Source: Candidatus Eisenbacteria bacterium
GTDB taxonomy: Bacteria; Eisenbacteria; RBG-16-71-46; JACRLI01
DNA length: 64,000 bases
Reading direction: 5' to 3'
Assembly: GCA_016235265.1 (NCBI GenBank)
Contig: JACRLI010000001.1
Span: 1-64,000 of the forward strand
This document shows, in pieces, positions 48,381-58,365 of this stretch; the stretch's first letter is position 1, and each line of letters begins with the position of its first letter. The notes under the pieces are model-generated. The model ran no database searches. It worked only from the letters and a program-made list of their open reading frames with translations, and was not told the origin of the DNA. The position numbers and the translations under genes are program-made.

Positions 48381-49460
48381 TTACGCGGCTGCGCGCGATC
48401 CCGTCTTGCCCAGGAGCTGCTCCAGCTCCTGCACGTTGGGGCTGCGGCCCAGGCACTCGTCCATGGAGATCTTCTTGTTGATGTAGGCCTGGTACAGGGC
48501 CTGGTTCATGGTCTGCATGCCGTGCTTCGCGCCGGCCTGCATCAGGGTGTAGATCTGGTGGACCTTGCCCTCGCGAACGACCGCGCGCACGGCCTGGGTG
48601 ACCATCAGCACCTCGGCCACCAGCACCCGCCCGCGGCCCTTCACGTGGGGCACCAGCTGCTGGGTGATCACGCCCTCCAGGCAGAAGGCCAGCTGCGCGC
48701 GGATCTGCTCCTGCTGCTCCGCGGGGAACACGTCCACGATGCGGTTCACGCTCTCGAAGGTGCTGTTGGTGTGCAGCGTGGCGAACACCAGGTGACCGGT
48801 CTCGGCGATGGTCAGCGCGGCGGCGATGGTCTCGAGGTCGCGCATCTCCCCCACCAGGATGATGTCGGGGTCCTGCCGCAGCACGTACTTGAGGGCCGCC
48901 GCGAAGGTCTGCGTGTCGGTGTTCACCTCACGCTGGTTCACGATGCACTTGCGGTGCGTGTGCACGTACTCGATGGGGTCCTCGATGGTGATGATGTGTC
49001 CCTCGCGCTCGCCGTTGATCAGGTCCAGCATGGCCGCCAGCGTGGTGGACTTGCCGGAGCCGGTGGGGCCGGTGACCAGCACCAGCCCGCGGGGCTTCAG
49101 CGTCAGCTCGCGGCACGAGGGCGGCAACCCCAGCTGCTCGAACGCCAGCACCGAGTACGGGATCTGCCGGATGGCCATCGAGATCACGCCGCGCTGCTGG
49201 AACACGTTGGCGCGGAAGCGCGAGAGGCCCTTGATACCGAAGGAGAGGTCCAGCTCCTTGCTCACCTCGAAGCGCTTGCGCTGCTCGTCGGTGAGCACGC
49301 TGTAGGCCAGCTTCTGGGTGTCCTCCGGGGTGAGCGGCTCGCCCTCCCCCATGGCCACTGCACCGTCCACGCGGTAGGCGGGCGCGATGCCGGCGCTCAG
49401 GTGCAGGTCCGAGGCGTTCCGGGAGATCATCTCCTCCAGCAGGGCTCTCATGTTCCACAT
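48381..49460 (-). CDS. pilT: Pilus retraction ATPase PilT
   Basis: 359 aa. PAS-like N-domain with SDLHLSAGIAPAYRVDG, Walker A GPTGSGKSTT, the Asp box IITIEDPIEYVH, Walker B ILVGEMRDLET, the His box and the PilT-type AIRQIP motif. A hexameric motor that depolymerises pili for twitching and DNA uptake. It lies between pilB and pilC as in Myxococcus. Confidence 0.97.
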   Translation of the reverse strand: MWNMRALLEEMISRNASDLHLSAGIAPAYRVDGAVAMGEGEPLTPEDTQKLAYSVLTDEQRKRFEVSKELDLSFGIKGLSRFRANVFQQRGVISMAIRQIPYSVLAFEQLGLPPSCRELTLKPRGLVLVTGPTGSGKSTTLAAMLDLINGEREGHIITIEDPIEYVHTHRKCIVNQREVNTDTQTFAAALKYVLRQDPDIILVGEMRDLETIAAALTIAETGHLVFATLHTNSTFESVNRIVDVFPAEQQEQIRAQLAFCLEGVITQQLVPHVKGRGRVLVAEVLMVTQAVRAVVREGKVHQIYTLMQAGAKHGMQTMNQALYQAYINKKISMDECLGRSPNVQELEQLLGKTGSRAAA

Positions 49461-49518
49461 GGTCGGTCATTCCTCGGGCCAGGCGTCCGTCAGTGGCGCG
49501 CGCGATTCCGGGCCCCGG

Positions 49519-51210
<1,692 letters not shown>

Positions 51211-51286
51211 GGTTCCGGAGCCCCCGGCATCGGTTGCGTGTCAGGAAACGGGCAAGGCGGGGCCGGATGGCCCCCGCGAGAGTAGG

Positions 51287-51302
51287 CGCAAGGGGCGTGC
51301 CG
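51287..51302 (-). promoter_or_regulatory. Sigma-54 promoter of the pilB-T-C-S-R operon
   Basis: The minus strand reads CGGCACG-CCCC-TTGCG, with the invariant GG and GC at the right spacing and one mismatch in each flank. Transcription should start near 51275, about 65 nt before pilB. The other bases of 51211-51482 show nothing that I can name. Confidence 0.6.
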
Positions 51303-51482
51303 CTTCCCGATGCGTCCTAACTCGTTGCCGCTCCGGAAATGCGCGCCCACGGGACGCGATGGGTGGATGCAGGATGCAAGCGGGGAGTGCGGGCGCGCGC
51401 GTGCAGGCTGCCCTCTTCTGAGTTCCGCTTCGCGCGGAGCCTGTGGCCTCGGGCTGCTTCGGGTCTCCCGGGCCCCGGCTCC

Positions 51483-51902
51483 CTACGGTGCCACCAGACC
51501 CCGCAGCGCCGCCCACTTGCGCGGGCCGATGCCCCGCACCAGGAGGAGCTCCTCCGCGCTCCGGAATGGCCCGTGCGAGGCGCGGAACTCGAGGATGCGC
51601 CGCGCCAGGGCCGGTCCGATGCCCGGCAGGGCCTCGAGATCGGCCTGGCTGGCCCGGTTGAGGCTCAAGCGATGCCCGCCGGGTTCGCCGGGCCACGCTG
51701 CGCCACGCGGCGGCAGGCCCGCTCCAGGTGAGCCGGGGGCTTCCGCTCCGGGCGCGTCTGCGGCGGCGGCGGCGGTGCCCACGCCTCCCGCGGCGGCAAG
51801 GCGCTCCGCCGGCACGGGGGCCCGGTGCGCGAGCACCGCGATCAGGACGGCGACCGCCGACGCCAGCCCCATCCGGAGCAGGGCGCGCGCGCCAGGAGTC
51901 AT
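51483..51902 (-). CDS. comEA: ComEA-type helix-hairpin-helix DNA-binding protein
   Basis: 139 aa. An N-terminal membrane segment (about 10-26), an Ala/Pro/Gly-rich periplasmic linker (about 30-75), and a C-terminal double helix-hairpin-helix: LNRASQADLEALPGIGPALARRI in pieces and FRSAEELLLVRGIGPRKWAAL. ComEA binds incoming DNA in the periplasm during transformation. Together with dprA and the pili this suggests natural competence. The ATG at 51902 is the only start before the membrane segment. Confidence 0.88.
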   Translation of the reverse strand: MTPGARALLRMGLASAVAVLIAVLAHRAPVPAERLAAAGGVGTAAAAADAPGAEAPGSPGAGLPPRGAAWPGEPGGHRLSLNRASQADLEALPGIGPALARRILEFRASHGPFRSAEELLLVRGIGPRKWAALRGLVAP

Positions 51903-51948
51903 CTCGGCGGGTCCGCGGGGGAAGTCGAGGGATCGGGCCGGTGCCGGC

Positions 51949-53688
51949 CTAGTTCCAGAGGTCCCAGGTGATGCCGAAGCGGAAGCTGCGGCCCGGAGCG
52001 GGCGCGGCCAGCGTGGGCCGTCCCGGGATTGTGAACGTGGTCTCGTAACCGAGGTCGGTGAAGTTGTAGAAGCCGAACTGACCGTGCAGCTGGCCGTAGT
52101 CGAGGACGGTCTCGAAATCCAGGGTGACGTGCGCGGCGGCGGGCACGTCGTTCTCGCCCCTCCGCTCCCCCTCCGCGTGCGCGGTGAGGCGCAGGTGCGC
52201 ATCCAGGGGCAGCAGCGGGGTGCGCCGGTCGGCGGCCACGAAGGCGTGCGCGGCGTAGGGGGGCTGGTACGGCAAGCGCCACCCGCGCTCGTCGCGCGTG
52301 CGCTGAACGAAGCCGGACACGCCCCACCGGGTGCGAAGGATCCCGGGGATCTCCGCGCGGGCCCGCAGGCCCAGGGAGCGCGCGTCGCGCACCGCCGCCG
52401 GCGCGAGCGTGGAGTACGCCTCCAGGGCCGGCTCGCGGTCCAGCCCCTTGTCCCGCTCCACGAACACCGACATCTCCGCGCGCGCCCGCCCCGCCCGCCA
52501 CTGCAATCGAGGTTCCACGCGCAGCATGGAGAGCCCGCCTCCCTGCCCTGCGCCCGGAGGAGTGCTGATCTCCGCGCTCCAGCTGCCCTCGAAGGCCATG
52601 TTCCAGCCCCCGGACAACGCGCGCGTGGCCGAACCGCGGAGCTGCAGCAGGCGCGGCCGCCCGTCGGGACGCGTGGCGTCCAGGCTCGCCGCCGCCTCCC
52701 AGCCCGGTGCACCCACGGACCCCTGCACCGTGGCGCGGGCCCCGCCGGAACTGTCCCGCTGCACCGAGAGCCCCAGCGCACCACCCAGCGGCAGGCCTCG
52801 GGGCGCGAAGCGCACGGCGGCGGCCCGGCGCGGCTCGCGGCCGCTGCCGTCGCCGGCGCTCCCCAGCACCACCCACGCGCACACCACGCTGTCGCGGCTG
52901 GAGGCTCCCGCCCCGAGCCGCACCAGCTCGCGGCGGGTCTTGTCGCCGGTGAAGTCCGGGGAGTAGTCCACCACGTCGGAGGTGGAACTGAGCAGCGACA
53001 CGCGCCACCGCCCCCAGCGGGCCCGGCGCGCGCCGGCCAGGGCCAGGCCCCGGGCGCGGTACTCCTCGACCAGGTAGCTCGCAACCTCCTTGCGCGTGCC
53101 GAACGACGACGCCCACTCGCTGCCGGCGTCGCGCCGCGCGAAGTGGACCCGCGCGTCCTGGGCGCCCACGTCGGAGGCGTGCAGCGTCAGCCGGGCCAGC
53201 AGCGAGCCGTCGCCCGCCGGGTAGCGGGACAGCGCCAGCACCCCACCGGGAAGGTGTGGACCGGGTCCGTCTGGCCAGGAGGCGCGCCCCCCCCCGTCCA
53301 GGTCCCCGCCCCAGCCCTCCAGCGCGCCGGAGGCCACCCAGCCCAGGTCCGCGGGGAACCCATCGAGCAGGATCACCGGTGGACGCGGGGAGCCGGGCGC
53401 GAACAGGTAGCGCTCGCGGCCGGTGTAGCCGTAGTCCACGTCCGCCACCCAGCCCGCCTCGGCCAGCCGGTCGGCGTAGGAGCGGAAGAAACGGTCCTCC
53501 CGGTCCGCGGGGCGGTCGAAGGGCGGGGCGACGGACGCGGAACGCACACCGGGCAGGCCGGCCTGCAACGTGGTGACCGCGTGCGGCACGGGCGCCGGGC
53601 GCGCCACGGCGGGGGGAGCGGCAGGTACGTCCGTGCGAGGCGCCGCGGTCGAATTCACGGGCGCCGGCCGCGCCGCGGTCGAATCCAC
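51949..53688 (-). CDS. Outer-membrane beta-barrel protein, TonB-receptor-like
   Basis: At least 579 aa. A Pro/Ala linker is followed by a plug-like piece (PPVILLDGFPADLGWV) and a long run of amphipathic strands. The end matches TonB-dependent receptors: FYNFTDLGYETTFTIPGRP, then PGRSFRFGITWDLWN. The plug is short and no TonB box is seen. The start is unresolved. A signal-like stretch (AAALAALTALLLGALSPTGVAAA in pieces) lies in frame just upstream, at 53690-53765, but no ATG, GTG or TTG precedes it closely; the first is a TTG at 53877 inside the next gene. GTG 53688 is given as a conservative start. Confidence 0.65.
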   Translation of the reverse strand: MDSTAARPAPVNSTAAPRTDVPAAPPAVARPAPVPHAVTTLQAGLPGVRSASVAPPFDRPADREDRFFRSYADRLAEAGWVADVDYGYTGRERYLFAPGSPRPPVILLDGFPADLGWVASGALEGWGGDLDGGGRASWPDGPGPHLPGGVLALSRYPAGDGSLLARLTLHASDVGAQDARVHFARRDAGSEWASSFGTRKEVASYLVEEYRARGLALAGARRARWGRWRVSLLSSTSDVVDYSPDFTGDKTRRELVRLGAGASSRDSVVCAWVVLGSAGDGSGREPRRAAAVRFAPRGLPLGGALGLSVQRDSSGGARATVQGSVGAPGWEAAASLDATRPDGRPRLLQLRGSATRALSGGWNMAFEGSWSAEISTPPGAGQGGGLSMLRVEPRLQWRAGRARAEMSVFVERDKGLDREPALEAYSTLAPAAVRDARSLGLRARAEIPGILRTRWGVSGFVQRTRDERGWRLPYQPPYAAHAFVAADRRTPLLPLDAHLRLTAHAEGERRGENDVPAAAHVTLDFETVLDYGQLHGQFGFYNFTDLGYETTFTIPGRPTLAAPAPGRSFRFGITWDLWN

Positions 53689-53711
53689 GGCCGCCGCGAC
53701 CCCCGTTGGGC

Positions 53712-54248
53712 TCAGCGCGCCGAGGAGAAGAGCGGTGAGAGCCGCGAGCGCAGCAGCGGGCCCAGCGCGGCGAACAGCACCACGTTGGACGCCACGTGCA
53801 CCGCGGTGAACGGCAGCGCCGCGGCCAGCGACGGCCCCAGCGCTCCCACGTACTGTGCGGTGGCGAGATTCGTCCAAAGATCGAACCAGAGGGTGGTGAG
53901 GAACCCGGCGGCGCCGTAGACCCAGAACGCGGGTGTCCCGCGGCGCAGCAAACCGCCCGCGAGCCCCGCGGGCGCCATTCCCAGCACCTGCGCCGCGAGC
54001 ACCAGCGGCGAGGCCAGGCCATACGGACTGGTGAGACTGTAGAGCAACATGCCCGCGACCGCCACGCGCAGCCCGCCGCCCACTCCCCGGAGCAGGCCCG
54101 CGGCGAGACACAGCACGCTCACCCACTCCACGCTGGGGATCACGTGGAAGCGCCCGCTGGCCACGATCAGCGCGGCCAGCACGGCCTCCACTGCGATGCG
54201 CCGGGCGCGCCGCGACACCGGCTCGTGACGATCGGGAGATTCGGGCAT
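53712..54248 (-). CDS. ECF transporter S-component-like membrane protein
   Basis: 178 aa with about five hydrophobic segments. RRIAVEAVLAALIVASGRFHVIPSVEW and the later FWVYGAAGFLTTLWFDLWTN resemble small S components (substrate-binding units of energy-coupling factor uptake systems), including the Gx / heptaprenyl-synthase component I group. The substrate is unknown. It is followed by a TonB-receptor-like barrel, which suggests a joint uptake path. The predicted promoter leaves almost no leader before the ATG at 54248, so the mRNA is leaderless or starts at the GTG 54218. Confidence 0.65.
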   Translation of the reverse strand: MPESPDRHEPVSRRARRIAVEAVLAALIVASGRFHVIPSVEWVSVLCLAAGLLRGVGGGLRVAVAGMLLYSLTSPYGLASPLVLAAQVLGMAPAGLAGGLLRRGTPAFWVYGAAGFLTTLWFDLWTNLATAQYVGALGPSLAAALPFTAVHVASNVVLFAALGPLLRSRLSPLFSSAR

Positions 54249-54259
54249 CCAGCTTGCGG

Positions 54260-54288
54260 AGTCTAGGCAGCGGGTGCGGGCCGGTCAA
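54260..54288 (-). promoter_or_regulatory. Sigma-70-type promoter of the ECF-like gene
   Basis: The minus strand reads TTGACC (54288-54283), 17 nt, TAGACT (54265-54260). A second TTGACA lies 21 nt further upstream within a repeated AAGGTTGAC. The predicted transcription start is about 5 nt before the ATG. Confidence 0.55.
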
Positions 54289-54379
54289 CCTTGCAGTGCC
54301 GACCAGTGTCAACCTTTCAGATGCACCGTGCGGATGCTCCGGGCGGCGGGAACGGGCGGGGCGATCTCGAAACCGGGGC

Positions 54380-55267
54380 TCAGGGGATGGATGGCGAGAT
54401 GCTGGGCGGAGTGGACGGGAAGGCCGCGCGCAACTCCTCGAGGACTTCCGCCGCGACCCGCGTGCAGCCCATGGTCACGCCGGGGTTGTGCGCTCCGTGG
54501 TAGTCGGAGCCGCCGGTGGGCACCAGCCCGTGCCGGCGGGCCAGCGCCAGGTAGTACTTGGAGCACTCCACGTCGTGGCGGGAGTGCCACACCTCCAGGC
54601 ACTGCACCCCGCGGTCGCGCAGGGTGGGGATCAGGTCGTCGCGACGCAGCGTGGCGGGGTGCGCCAGCGAGGTGACGCCCCCGTGCCGGCGCGCGATCTC
54701 CGCGGCGTCCTCCATGGTGAGACGCTCCTTGGGCACCCACGCCGAGCCGCCGTGCCCCAGCCAGCGCCGGAAGACCTCCTGGCTGGTCTCGGCCGCCCCC
54801 ATGAGCACCAGGGCCTGCGCCAGGTGCGGGCGGCCGATGGCCCCCGGGCCCGCCAACGCCCGCACTTCGGCCATGGTGATCTCGATGCCCAGCGCGTTGA
54901 GCTTGCCCACCATCTCCTCCGCGCGCCGCTCGCGCGCCTCGCGGAAGCGGAGCAGCGCCTGCTCCAGGCCCTCGGAGTCGCTGAAGCCGTAGATCAGCAG
55001 GTGCACGTCGGACTTGCCCTCCGCCGTGGACAGCTCCACGCCGGGGACGATCTCCAGGCCGGTGCCCTCGGCGGAGCGGCGCGCCTCGACGATGGCGGAG
55101 GTGGTGTCGTGGTCGGTGATGGAGATGGCCTTGAGCCCGAGCGCGAGCGCCTCGCGCACCAGTCCCGCCGGGTCCACCGACCCGTCGGACTGCGTGCTGT
55201 GCATGTGGAGGTCAATCTCGGGGGGCCGGGGGCGCGGCCGGAGCAGCTTGATGCCGAAGGGGCTCAC
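54380..55267 (-). CDS. PHP-domain phosphoesterase
   Basis: 295 aa from the GTG at 55267. Metal-binding motifs of the PHP family are in order: DLHMHSTQSDG, SITDHDTTS, PGVELST, TSLAHPAT and GGSDYHG. The layout matches the YciV/RNase AM group, which removes phosphate from 3',5'-nucleoside bisphosphates and trims RNA 5' ends. It overlaps the TPR gene as GTGA. Confidence 0.85.
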   Translation of the reverse strand: MSPFGIKLLRPRPRPPEIDLHMHSTQSDGSVDPAGLVREALALGLKAISITDHDTTSAIVEARRSAEGTGLEIVPGVELSTAEGKSDVHLLIYGFSDSEGLEQALLRFREARERRAEEMVGKLNALGIEITMAEVRALAGPGAIGRPHLAQALVLMGAAETSQEVFRRWLGHGGSAWVPKERLTMEDAAEIARRHGGVTSLAHPATLRRDDLIPTLRDRGVQCLEVWHSRHDVECSKYYLALARRHGLVPTGGSDYHGAHNPGVTMGCTRVAAEVLEELRAAFPSTPPSISPSIP

Positions 55268-56730
55268 GAGGCGCGCTTCAGGCGAAACGCCTCGAGGTGC
55301 GTCGCCGCGTCCATGAAGTCGGGCCGCGTGCGCACCACCTCCGCCATCAGCTCGTGCGCCTCCTCCCCCTGTCCCAGCTCGTCGAGCGCGAGCGACAGGT
55401 GGTAGCGCAGCGACAGCAACGCCTCCTCCGCCAGGCCGGGCGACTCCAGGCCGCGGCGCAGGATCCGCTCGGCGTCGGCCGGCAGGCCCTGGCGCAGGTA
55501 GCACTGGCCCAGCAGCTCGCAGCAGCGCGGGCGCATCTCGGTGTCGTGCGAGGCCGCCGCCAGCTCGGCCACCGCGTCCCCGAGGAGGTTCATCTCCATG
55601 AATGCCATGGCCATGTCGTAGTGGCTCTTGGCGTCGTCGGGCGCGATCTGCTGCTCCAGGCCCTGCTTGAATTCGTCCAGAATCTTGGAGAGATCAATCA
55701 ACGCCCCGGCCGCCGGCGCTTCGTCGCGCACGCTGACCGAGCGGCTGGTGCTGCGCTTCGCGGGCGCCTCGGGCTCCACGAATGCGGCCTCGGCGGCTGC
55801 CGGCGCCGCCTCCGGCGCGGCCGCCTCGGGCGGCTTCGCCTTCGCGGCGGCGGTCTTCGGCGCCGACGGGGCCGCCGGCTTCGCGGCCGGAGTGCCTTCC
55901 TTCTGCGCCTGCCCGGCAGCCGACTTCGCGGCGGGGGTTACTTCCTTCGGCGCAGCGGGGCTCTCCTTGGCGCGGCTGGTGCCCTCGAGGTCGGACAACC
56001 GGTCCCCGGCGACGCGCGGCACCGCGGGGGCCTGGGGCGATGCGGCGGGCCGCCCGGAGGACTCCAGGGCATCCCGCAGCCCGAGCGCGGGGTCGGTGGT
56101 CCCGCCCTGCACCGGCTCCAGCGACGGCAGCTCCGCCTCGGGATCCAGCGCGCGGGCGCGCTCCAGGAGGTAATGCACGATCTCCTCGCGGCCGGCCATG
56201 CGCAGCGCCGCGGCCATGCGCAGCAGCTCTCCCGCGGCATCCCGCGGGCGATCCAGGCTCACGTAGAGATCCACCAGCCGGTTGGAACAATCCGCGTGCA
56301 CCGGTGAGACGGACACGCCCCGGCGCAACATCTCGGCCGCGGCGTCCATGTGGCCGGTGGAGACCTCCTCCTCCGCGGCGGCGGCATAGAAGGCGGCCGC
56401 GTCCCCGGCCAGGCCGTCCTGCGCGGTCAGGTCTCCCAGCAGGCGCAGCACCTGCACCTTCTGCTGGTTGTAGCGGAGCAGCTTCTTGCCCAGCGCGACC
56501 GCGTTCTTCAGCAGCCCGACCGCGCGGTAGCCTTCGATGGCCTGGGTGTACGACCCCAGCGCCGACGCGGTGTCCCCGCGCCGGATGTGGACGTCGCCGA
56601 TCATCACCAGCAGGTACGGATCGGGATCCGACGCCTGCGCGAGACGTTCGTAGGCCCTGATGGCCTCGTCCCAACGGCCCTGCTTGATGAAATTCTGGGC
56701 CTGCCGCTTAATGTCAGCAGCTCGCTCCAA
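55264..56730 (-). CDS. TPR-repeat protein with a disordered centre
   Basis: 488 aa. TPR-like helix pairs at about 5-180 (for example FIKQGRWDEAIRAYERLA and GDVHIRRGDTASALGSYTQAI in pieces) and at about 365-480 (KSHYDMAMAFMEMNLLGDAVAELAAA in pieces). Between them lies an Ala/Pro/Lys-rich region (about 210-330). It probably acts as a cytoplasmic scaffold; no signal peptide is visible. The role is unknown. The TTG start is supported by GGGAGG five bases upstream. It ends in the PHP gene. Confidence 0.75.
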   Translation of the reverse strand: MERAADIKRQAQNFIKQGRWDEAIRAYERLAQASDPDPYLLVMIGDVHIRRGDTASALGSYTQAIEGYRAVGLLKNAVALGKKLLRYNQQKVQVLRLLGDLTAQDGLAGDAAAFYAAAAEEEVSTGHMDAAAEMLRRGVSVSPVHADCSNRLVDLYVSLDRPRDAAGELLRMAAALRMAGREEIVHYLLERARALDPEAELPSLEPVQGGTTDPALGLRDALESSGRPAASPQAPAVPRVAGDRLSDLEGTSRAKESPAAPKEVTPAAKSAAGQAQKEGTPAAKPAAPSAPKTAAAKAKPPEAAAPEAAPAAAEAAFVEPEAPAKRSTSRSVSVRDEAPAAGALIDLSKILDEFKQGLEQQIAPDDAKSHYDMAMAFMEMNLLGDAVAELAAASHDTEMRPRCCELLGQCYLRQGLPADAERILRRGLESPGLAEEALLSLRYHLSLALDELGQGEEAHELMAEVVRTRPDFMDAATHLEAFRLKRAS

Positions 56731-56748
56731 GGATCCTCCCGCAACGGG

Positions 56749-58278
56749 TCAGGCCAGTCCGGCTTCCAGTGCAGCCAATACACTATCGGCCCCCGCGAGG
56801 GCCTGCTTGAGAGCCGCGGCCTCCCGGCGCACCTCTTCCTTGTCCGGCCCGTCGGGCAGGTCCTTGAGGTTGATGGCCACGTTGTACAGCGCCCCCCTCC
56901 CGGCCGCCTGCGACATCAGCAGCCCCACCCCCGCGTCGCTCAAGGCGTTGCGGTTGCCCTTGGCGGCCATCTCGCCGGCCAGGCCCACCACTTCGGCGGC
57001 CGCCCGGGCCGTCTCCAGCGGCACCCGGGTGGCCTTCCACAGGGCCTCCAGTTCCAGCTTCGCCTTACGCGACGTCTCGATCTCGTTGTTGGCAGGCGTC
57101 TTGCGGACCCGCATGACCTCGTCAAAGGAGGCGTTGTCCGCCTCCACCAGCTGGGACAGCCGGGAGCGCAACTCCTCGCACCTGCGCATCGCCTGGCGCA
57201 TTTCGGCGTCCACCGCGGCGTACTTCTTGCGGCCCACGGTGAGGCCCGCCACCATCGCGCCCAGCGCGGCGGCCAGCGCGCCCGCGTGCGCCGACACCGC
57301 TCCGCCCCCCGGGGTCGGTTCGCGCGAGGCGATCCGATCCAGGAATTCCCCCACCGACCCACCGCCCCCGCCCGCACCCGCCGCGGCCAGCTTGTTCTCG
57401 AGGACCTGGTTGGGGGTGAAGGCCTCCAGCCGCAGCGCGTGCTCGGCCGCGGCGAACAGCGCGTCCTGCGGGACCAGCCCCACGATCTCGCTGCCCACCA
57501 CGCCCACGCCGAAGCGCTCCGCCTCCTCGCGCACCATGGCGAAGGCGCGGTGCATGGGGCTCTGGCGGTAGTTGACCAGGTTCATGCTCACCTGGGCGAT
57601 CCCGCGGTCCTCGAGGAAGAAGCCCAGCGCCTTCACGTAGCGCAGGCCTCCGGTCTGGAAGCGCAGCGCCTTGGCCACTTCCTTCGCCACGCGCACGTCG
57701 GGCGTGCCCAGGTTCACGTTGAACGCCACCAGCGGCATGCGCGCCCCCACCGCCGTGGCACCCGCCGTGGGGTGGATCTTCCCGGGGCCGAAGTCCGGCA
57801 GGCGCGCGGGGTCCCTGCCGATGGCCTCGCGCAGGCCCTCGAACTCGCCCTTGCGCACCTCGGCCAGGTTCTCCCGCTGCGGGCGGGTGGCGGCGGCCTC
57901 GTACAGGAACACCGGGATGCCCAGCTCCTCCCCGGCCCGCCGACCCAGTTCCTTCGCCAGCTCCACGCACTGGTCCATGGTGGCGGTGCCCAGCGGCACG
58001 AACGGCACCACGTCCGTGGCCCCCATGCGCGGGTGTTCGCCCTCGTGGTGGTTCAGGTCAATCAGCTCCGCGGCCTTGCGCATCCCCCGCAGCGCCGCCT
58101 CCACCACCACGCCCGGCGGCGCCACGAAGGTCACCACGCAGCGGTTGTGGCTGGGGTCCATCTCACGGTCCAGCAGCGTCACACCCTCCACCGCGGTCAT
58201 GGACTCCACGATCGCCGCCACCACCTCCGGACGCCGGCCTTCGCTGAAATTCGGGACACATTCGATCATCGGTTGCAT
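56749..58278 (-). CDS. ftcD: Bifunctional glutamate formimidoyltransferase / formimidoyltetrahydrofolate cyclodeaminase
   Basis: 509 aa, a full fusion. The transferase N-domain begins MIECVPNFSEGR and has LDREMDPSHNRCVVTF and HPRMGATDVVPFVP. A C-terminal transferase domain (about 180-310) and a helical cyclodeaminase domain (about 325-509; TPGGGAVSAHAGALAAAL in pieces) follow. It moves the formimino group to tetrahydrofolate, yielding glutamate, and then releases ammonia. It completes the hut pathway encoded upstream. GAGGAG precedes the ATG by four bases. Confidence 0.95.
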   Translation of the reverse strand: MQPMIECVPNFSEGRRPEVVAAIVESMTAVEGVTLLDREMDPSHNRCVVTFVAPPGVVVEAALRGMRKAAELIDLNHHEGEHPRMGATDVVPFVPLGTATMDQCVELAKELGRRAGEELGIPVFLYEAAATRPQRENLAEVRKGEFEGLREAIGRDPARLPDFGPGKIHPTAGATAVGARMPLVAFNVNLGTPDVRVAKEVAKALRFQTGGLRYVKALGFFLEDRGIAQVSMNLVNYRQSPMHRAFAMVREEAERFGVGVVGSEIVGLVPQDALFAAAEHALRLEAFTPNQVLENKLAAAGAGGGGGSVGEFLDRIASREPTPGGGAVSAHAGALAAALGAMVAGLTVGRKKYAAVDAEMRQAMRRCEELRSRLSQLVEADNASFDEVMRVRKTPANNEIETSRKAKLELEALWKATRVPLETARAAAEVVGLAGEMAAKGNRNALSDAGVGLLMSQAAGRGALYNVAINLKDLPDGPDKEEVRREAAALKQALAGADSVLAALEAGLA

Positions 58279-58365
58279 GGGGCTCCTCGCAGCAGGTCGG
58301 AAGGAATCGAAGGCCCAAGGATGCGCGCCCGCCGGTCCGCCCGCGCCGGCGCGCCCGGGGCCGCG

